A DNA stretch of 12,256 nucleotides from Streptomyces roseochromogenus subsp. oscitans DS 12.976. Lineage in GTDB: Bacteria; Actinomycetota; Actinomycetes; Streptomycetales; Streptomycetaceae. The notes under the pieces are model-generated. The model had not been told where the DNA came from. It worked only from the letters and a program-made list of their open reading frames with translations, and did not search any database. The DNA is taken from positions 2,943,935 to 2,956,190 of the forward strand of contig NZ_CM002285.1 of the NCBI RefSeq assembly GCF_000497445.1, in the 5' to 3' direction. Positions 6,136 through 10,139 of the stretch are shown one piece after another. Position numbers and translations under genes: made by a program. Position 1 is the first letter of the stretch. The number at the start of each line of letters is the position of its first letter.

Positions 6136-7001
6136 GCACCCACCAGCCCCCGATGCCGCAGGCCCCCGCACCCGCGCCCGGCGGGTCGTACCCCGGTTAC
6201 ACCTCGCCGATCCCGGTCGTGCGCACCCACCTCGGGCATGCGCTGGCCTCCGAGTGGACGAAGATCAAGTCGGTGCGGTCGACGATGTGGACGCTCGGCG
6301 TCTTCGTCGTGCTCGTCTTCGGCATCGGCCTGATGTTCGCCTCGGTGGTCAGCGCCCACTCAGGGTCGGACAGCCTGTCGGGCCAGACCCCGATCCAGCT
6401 CGGCTTCTTCGGCCTGCTCCTCGGCAGCATGTGCATCATCACGCTCGGCGTGCTGACCACGGCCTCGGAGTACGGCACCGGCATGATCCGTACGACGATG
6501 ACCGCGTGCCCGAGCCGGGCCCGGGTGCTCGCCGCCAAGGCGATCGTGTTCTTCGCCGTCGCCTTCGCCGTCACCCTGGTCACGTCCGGCCTCGTGGCCA
6601 TGATGCAGGCGTCCATGCTCGAAGGCGTCGGCGGTGCCAGGACCCCCTCCGGCGGCGAATGGCTCAAGGCGACCGTCGGGATCAGCCTCTACATCGCGCT
6701 GCTCGGGCTGTTCTCGCTGATCATCGGCTCGATCATCCGGCACTCGGCGGGCGCCATCACCATCATGATCGGCGCGGTGCTGGCCCCGCTGGTGATCGCG
6801 CTGTTCATGGCCACGCAGTCGCTGGAGAAGGTGCGCCAGTGGCTCCTGGAGTACTCGATCCCCAGCCAGATGAGCGTCTTCTACGACAACTCCCTGAGCC
6901 GCTCCGGCCCCACGGGCTGGGACCCGCTGTGGATCATGCTGGGTCTGTCGGCGGCCGCGTTCGCCGGTGCCTACGCGCTGCTGCAGAAGCGGGATGTGTA
7001 G
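6132..7001 (+). CDS. ABC-2 type transporter permease, second pair
   Basis: 289 residues. It begins with a 30-residue Pro/Ala/Gln-rich leader (MSTHQPPMPQAPAPAPGG...) absent from the first permease. SEWTKIKSVRSTMWTL (about 40-55) then matches the N-terminus of that paralogue. Roughly six transmembrane segments follow, the first at about 53-73, and SEYGTGMIR corresponds to NEYSTGMIR of the paralogue. The ATG lies in the ATGA overlap with the ATPase stop, so coupled translation is expected. It would form the membrane channel served by the upstream ATPase. The Pro-rich leader continues the Pro-rich end of the ATPase across the gene boundary in a different frame. Confidence 0.88.
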   Translation: MSTHQPPMPQAPAPAPGGSYPGYTSPIPVVRTHLGHALASEWTKIKSVRSTMWTLGVFVVLVFGIGLMFASVVSAHSGSDSLSGQTPIQLGFFGLLLGSMCIITLGVLTTASEYGTGMIRTTMTACPSRARVLAAKAIVFFAVAFAVTLVTSGLVAMMQASMLEGVGGARTPSGGEWLKATVGISLYIALLGLFSLIIGSIIRHSAGAITIMIGAVLAPLVIALFMATQSLEKVRQWLLEYSIPSQMSVFYDNSLSRSGPTGWDPLWIMLGLSAAAFAGAYALLQKRDV

Positions 7002-7007
7002 CTCAAG

Positions 7008-7070
7008 GACTTCGGCCGGCTCGGGAACTACGGCCGCAGAACTACGGCCGGCTCTAGAACTTCGGCGCGT
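7008..7070. repeat. Short degenerate repeats between convergent genes
   Basis: Four related copies of (A/G)ACT(T/A)CGGCCG begin at 7008, 7026, 7040 and 7058, with spacings of 18, 14 and 18 bp. The last one runs into the 3' end of the minus-strand gene. Copies at 7026 and 7040 share AACTACGGCCG exactly. The repeats fill most of the 52-bp gap after the second permease. No strong terminator stem is seen, though GCCGGC elements at 7015 and 7047 can pair. Confidence 0.4.
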
Positions 7071-7386
7071 TACGGGACCGCTGCACCCGCGTGGTGCGGC
7101 GGTCCTTCGCGTTCCAGCAGGACTTGTGCCAGTGGCGGCGGTCGTCGACGCCCGCGAACTCCGGCCAAGCCACCACGTGCGGGACACCGGAGGGGATCAG
7201 CTGGTCGCAGCCCGGGCAGCGGTACGTCTTGCCCTCGGCGCTCGCCCCGGCGACATGGCGCACGCTCCACTCCTCGCCCTGCCAGCTCTCGGTCGACTGC
7301 CAGCCGCCGTATCGGCCGGCGGGGTCGTCCTCGGCGCTCCGGCCCGATGATCCGGCTGCCTTCGGTCGGTTGCGACGCGGGGACAC
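7054..7386 (-). CDS. Small conserved protein with putative Cys/His zinc site
   Basis: 110 residues starting at GTG (7386-7384). A good ribosome site GAGAGG (7398-7393 on the minus strand) lies six bases before it. The first 50 residues are polar and probably disordered. The C-terminal half has Cys57-x2-Cys60, then His70, and His85-x-His87-x2-Cys90, consistent with one bound zinc ion. The CPGC...H...HWHKSC arrangement resembles treble-clef or zinc-ribbon proteins that bind nucleic acid, but no family could be assigned from sequence alone. The basic tail (DRRTTRVQRSRN) would suit RNA or DNA binding; that is inference. The gene converges with the second permease gene and diverges from the LLM oxidoreductase gene. 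From memory, orthologues are sometimes labelled ATP/GTP-binding protein; no such motif is visible here. Confidence 0.8.
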   Translation of the reverse strand: MSPRRNRPKAAGSSGRSAEDDPAGRYGGWQSTESWQGEEWSVRHVAGASAEGKTYRCPGCDQLIPSGVPHVVAWPEFAGVDDRRHWHKSCWNAKDRRTTRVQRSRNAPKF

Positions 7387-7450
7387 GGGACACCTCTCGG
7401 GGCTATACAGGAAGCAGGGGCTGCATCCAGCCTACGCGCCGCCGAGTGGG

Positions 7451-7460
7451 GTACGCGTAC
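7451..7460. promoter_or_regulatory. Perfect 10-bp palindrome in a divergent intergenic region
   Basis: GTACGCGTAC is its own reverse complement. It lies in the 224-bp gap between the divergent zinc-site gene (start 7386) and the LLM oxidoreductase gene (start 7611), 65 bp upstream of the former. It could be an operator. No convincing -35/-10 pair was found for either gene in this gap. Confidence 0.3.
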
Positions 7461-7610
7461 GGAACCAACCAGTACAAGTCCCCCTCCGGGACCAGCCATT
7501 CTGCAGACAATCGGCAAATCTCTCCGCCAGGCCGTGTCCTGGGCACGTGTCAGACGGTTATGCCGGGTGGGGGAGCTCCGGGTCGGAGCCGAGGAAGCAG
7601 GAAAAACACC

Positions 7611-8639
7611 ATGTACGTAGGAAGTTTTGTGCTGGGCGCCCAGTTCCCGGGCCAGGGCCCCGGGGAGGCCCTGCACCGGGCGGTGCGCTCGGCGGAGGTC
7701 GCCGAGGAGGCCGGGCTGGACTCCGTGTGGCTGGCCGAGCACCACTTCGTGCCGTACGGCACATGCCCGTCCGCGGTCACCCTGGCCGCGTTACTGCTCG
7801 GCCGTACCCGCCGCATCCGCGTCGGCACGGCGGTCAGCGTACTGCCCACCGCCCACCCGGTCGCCCTCGGCGAACAGGCCGCGCTGCTGCACCTGACGAG
7901 CGGCGGACGGTTCACGCTGGGCGTGGGCCGCGGCGGCCCCTGGGTGGACCTGGAGGTCTTCGGCACGGGCCTCGCGGCGTACGAACAGGCATTCCCGGAG
8001 TCGCTCGATCTGCTGCTGCGCTGGCTGCGCGAGCCGTCCGTGGCAGCCGACGGCGAGCGGTTCTCCTTCCGTGAGGTGCCGGTCGTACCCCGCCCCTCGG
8101 AGGCGCTGACGGAGACCCCGGGGCCCGAGGTCGTCGTCGCCTGCACTTCCCCGGCGAGCGTACGGCTGGCCGCCGAGCGCGGGCTGCCGATGCTGCTCGG
8201 CATGCACGTCGGGGACGAGGAGAAGGCCGAGATGGTCGCCCTGTGGCGGCACTGCGCCCGCACCGCCGGCCGGCCGGCCGAGGAGATCGCGGGTGCCGCG
8301 CATGTCTCGGCCGGCGTGTGCCAGCTCGCGGACCGGCGCACGGACGCGGCGGAGACCCTGCTGAAGGCGATGCCGGGCTGGCTGAAGCAGGGCCTGGAGG
8401 CGCATGTGACGGTCGACGGCCGGGCGCGCGCCATGCGCGATCCGTACGCCTACACCGAACTGCTCTGCGGCCTGCACCCGGTCGGCACCCCACGGCTCGC
8501 CGTCGACCGGCTCGCGGCCACCTCCGAGCGCACCGGCATCTCCCGCTTCGCCCTCCTGGTGGAGGGCTCGGGCGACCTCGCCGCGACGGAGGAGAACCTA
8601 CGGCGCCTCGGCACCGAGGTGCTGCCCCAGCTGCGCTGA
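7611..8639 (+). CDS. LLM-class (luciferase-like) flavin/F420-dependent oxidoreductase
   Basis: 342 residues from ATG 7611, which has AGGAA (7599-7603) seven bases upstream; the frame is open further upstream, but family alignment begins here. It has the bacterial luciferase-like TIM-barrel pattern: a first strand with GSFVLGAQFPG; AEEAGLDSVWLAEHHF (31-46); RIRVGTAVSVLPTAHPV (68-84); and the SGGRFTLGVGRGG loop (97-109) typical of cofactor-phosphate binding. In this family the enzyme uses FMNH2 or reduced F420 to oxidise or reduce small molecules. Streptomyces makes F420, so either cofactor is possible. No partner gene is adjacent, so the substrate is unknown. It is a single-gene unit ending at a strong hairpin (8672-8720). 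Confidence 0.88.
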   Translation: MYVGSFVLGAQFPGQGPGEALHRAVRSAEVAEEAGLDSVWLAEHHFVPYGTCPSAVTLAALLLGRTRRIRVGTAVSVLPTAHPVALGEQAALLHLTSGGRFTLGVGRGGPWVDLEVFGTGLAAYEQAFPESLDLLLRWLREPSVAADGERFSFREVPVVPRPSEALTETPGPEVVVACTSPASVRLAAERGLPMLLGMHVGDEEKAEMVALWRHCARTAGRPAEEIAGAAHVSAGVCQLADRRTDAAETLLKAMPGWLKQGLEAHVTVDGRARAMRDPYAYTELLCGLHPVGTPRLAVDRLAATSERTGISRFALLVEGSGDLAATEENLRRLGTEVLPQLR

Positions 8640-8671
8640 GCGCACCCACAACTCCCGGGCCGCCTAGTAGT

Positions 8672-8720
8672 GCTTGCCGCCCCTGTGGTGGATGCACCTC
8701 CCGCGGGTGGAGCGGCAAGC
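8672..8720. terminator. Bidirectional hairpin between convergent genes
   Basis: GCTTGCCGC (8672-8680) and GCGGCAAGC (8712-8720) form a perfect nine-pair stem. The 31-nt internal segment can itself fold through CACC/GGTG or CTCC/GGAG. It lies 32 bp after the LLM gene stop and 26 bp beyond the end of the minus-strand gene that converges on it, so it can serve both transcripts. Confidence 0.6.
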
Positions 8721-8746
8721 GAGCGGCTCACTGGCCTCCCCTACGG

Positions 8747-9139
8747 TCAGCAGTCCCGAAGCTCCGGCGACTGGTTCAGCAGCTGGCTGCGCACCGAGGT
8801 GAAGCGGGCCAGCGTCTCGTCCGCCGAGGAGTCCGGCGGGAACACCGCCACCCGGTGGCAGTTCTGGAAGGCCAGCCGCACACCGAAGTGCCGCTGCAGG
8901 GCGCCACGGATGGCGTCACTCGCGAGCGCGCGCAGCAGCTGACCGCGTGCCTGCTCGTCCGGCGGGGGCGTCTGGTTGTCGGCGAACGCTCCGCCGTCGA
9001 CCTTCAGCTGGGCCACCAGGGAGCTGATCATCTCCCACGCGTAAGGCAGGGAGGTCCGGACGCAGTCGACGAATGCTGCTTCGTCGACCTCGCCTCGCTC
9101 GGCCTGTTCGAGTAGGGCCGGTGAGACGTCGAGCGACAT
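8747..9139 (-). CDS. Conserved hypothetical protein (SCO5389-like)
   Basis: 130 residues from ATG (9139-9137), with a strong ribosome site GAGAGGAG (9152-9145 on the minus strand) five bases away. It is a soluble, mostly helical, mildly acidic protein with no signal peptide, transmembrane segment or catalytic motif that I recognise. Two cysteines, in VDCVRTS and QNCHRV, are separated by about 70 residues, and a third ends the protein. A Pro-rich loop (QTPPPDEQ) sits in the middle. By position and sequence character it matches what I remember as the SCO5389 family, conserved in Streptomyces and of unknown function. It is divergent from nucS across a 276-bp gap rich in inverted repeats, so the two may share regulation; functional linkage is unproven. 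Confidence 0.82.
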   Translation of the reverse strand: MSLDVSPALLEQAERGEVDEAAFVDCVRTSLPYAWEMISSLVAQLKVDGGAFADNQTPPPDEQARGQLLRALASDAIRGALQRHFGVRLAFQNCHRVAVFPPDSSADETLARFTSVRSQLLNQSPELRDC

Positions 9140-9191
9140 GGGTTCTCCTCTCGCACCCCCGAAGAGCAGGGGTTGCCGGACAGGTCAGGGA

Positions 9192-9207
9192 GTTCGCGAT
9201 ATCGAAC
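9192..9207. promoter_or_regulatory. Inverted repeat GTTCG-N6-CGAAC
   Basis: Five-base arms at 9192-9196 and 9203-9207 around CGATAT. It is 53 bp upstream of the minus-strand gene start at 9139, where an operator or promoter element for that gene would lie. Confidence 0.35.
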
Positions 9208-9242
9208 ACGCTCAGTACATATGCGGCGACCTCCCGTTCCCT

Positions 9243-9257
9243 ACGGTAGGCAACCGT
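9243..9257. promoter_or_regulatory. Inverted repeat ACGGT-N5-ACCGT
   Basis: Arms at 9243-9247 and 9253-9257, in the middle of the divergent gap between the SCO5389-like gene and nucS. The overall pattern of five-base arms with a short spacer resembles the other repeats in this gap. Confidence 0.3.
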
Positions 9258-9288
9258 CGGTGACCACACCAGCAGAATGCGTATATGG

Positions 9289-9305
9289 AACGGTCCCGTT
9301 ACGGG
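9289..9305. promoter_or_regulatory. Overlapping inverted repeats AACGG-TC-CCGTT and CCCGT-T-ACGGG
   Basis: The first repeat spans 9289-9300 and the second 9295-9305, so they share CCGTT and could be alternative binding sites. They lie about 110 bp upstream of nucS. Confidence 0.3.
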
Positions 9306-9364
9306 CACAATCGGCCAGGGATGAACAAGAGTTTCCAGGGATAATTGGGGCGATCCACAGGGAG

Positions 9365-9382
9365 CGCGATGGGCGAATCGCG
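9365..9382. promoter_or_regulatory. Inverted repeat CGCGAT-N6-ATCGCG over the nucS -35 region
   Basis: Perfect six-base arms (9365-9370 and 9377-9382). The right arm falls 20-25 bp before the nucS -10 candidate, on the expected -35 position, so a bound protein could block or replace -35 recognition. Confidence 0.4.
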
Positions 9383-9401
9383 TGCACCGGCGCGCGTCGA
9401 G

Positions 9402-9407
9402 TAGCGT
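9402..9407 (+). promoter_or_regulatory. Candidate -10 box for a near-leaderless nucS transcript
   Basis: TAGCGT, identical to the -10 candidate of the first ABC ATPase gene, lies eight bases before the nucS ATG at 9416. No Shine-Dalgarno sequence is visible in the eight intervening bases. No good -35 hexamer is present at 17-18 bp; the site is occupied by the CGCGAT inverted repeat. Confidence 0.45.
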
Positions 9408-9415
9408 TGCCGACC

Positions 9416-10087
9416 ATGCGTCTCGTCATTGCCCGATGCTCGGTCGACTACGCCGGCCGGCTCACCGCCCACCTGCCCTCGGCACCCCGCCTGATCCTGG
9501 TCAAGGCGGACGGCAGCGTCTCCATCCACGCCGACGACCGGGCCTACAAGCCCCTCAACTGGATGTCGCCGCCCTGCACGCTGAAGGAGGGGACCGGCGA
9601 GGACGAGGGCGTCTGGACCGTCATCAACAAGACGGGCGAGAAACTGATCATCACGATGGAGGAGATCCTCCACGATTCGTCGCACGAACTCGGCGTGGAC
9701 CCGGGTCTGATCAAGGACGGCGTGGAAGCGCACCTGCAGGAGCTGCTCGCCGACCGCATCGAGACGCTCGGCGAGGGGTACACGCTCATCCGCCGCGAGT
9801 ACATGACGGCCATCGGCCCGGTGGACATCCTGTGCCGGGACGCGGACGGCCAGACGGTCGCGGTCGAGATCAAGCGCCGGGGCGAGATCGACGGCGTGGA
9901 GCAACTCACCCGCTATCTGGAGCTGTTGAACCGCGACCCGCATCTGGCACCGGTCCGTGGCGTCTTCGCCGCGCAGGAGATCAAGCCCCAGGCCCGCGTC
10001 CTCGCCACCGACCGCGGCATCAACTGCCAGGTCCTCGACTACGACGCCCTCCGCGGCATCGAGGACGACAAACTCCGCTTGTTCTGA
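9416..10087 (+). CDS. nucS: NucS mismatch-specific endonuclease
   Basis: 223 residues from ATG 9416, the usual length for actinobacterial NucS; the frame is open upstream to beyond 9173, but homology starts at [16 protein letters not shown]. The N-terminal half is the beta-rich DNA-binding domain. The C-terminal half is a RecB-like nuclease with GPVD (Asp137), VEIK (Glu151, Lys153) and the following Gln163-LTRY, the metal-binding and catalytic set. The last residues, DDKLRLF, fit the C-terminal sliding-clamp-binding motif reported for the family. Known: NucS (EndoMS) cleaves both strands at G-T and related mismatches and replaces MutS/MutL mismatch repair in most actinobacteria. It is a single gene ending at a strong hairpin. 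A TAGCGT box eight bases upstream, without a ribosome site, suggests a leaderless message. Confidence 0.95.
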   Translation: MRLVIARCSVDYAGRLTAHLPSAPRLILVKADGSVSIHADDRAYKPLNWMSPPCTLKEGTGEDEGVWTVINKTGEKLIITMEEILHDSSHELGVDPGLIKDGVEAHLQELLADRIETLGEGYTLIRREYMTAIGPVDILCRDADGQTVAVEIKRRGEIDGVEQLTRYLELLNRDPHLAPVRGVFAAQEIKPQARVLATDRGINCQVLDYDALRGIEDDKLRLF

Positions 10088-10105
10088 GCGGCGACCATTG
10101 ATCTT

Positions 10106-10135
10106 TGTCCCGCCGCACGAGCCGGCGGCGGGACA
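10106..10135. terminator. Bidirectional hairpin between nucS and the convergent ATPase gene
   Basis: GTCCCGCCGC (10107-10116) pairs perfectly with GCGGCGGGAC (10125-10134), extended to 11 pairs by the flanking T and A, with an 8-nt loop. It starts 19 bases after the nucS stop and ends four bases short of the minus-strand stop codon. Confidence 0.75.
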
Positions 10136-10139
10136 TGAC

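Noticed and set aside
7347..7610. In-frame upstream extension of the LLM oxidoreductase
   Set aside because: The extra 88 residues have no family similarity, overlap the divergent zinc-site gene start, and ATG 7611 has a ribosome site.
9173..9415. In-frame upstream extension of NucS
   Set aside because: Family homology begins at MRLVIA (9416). The extra segment is promoter-like, comparatively AT-rich DNA with inverted repeats.
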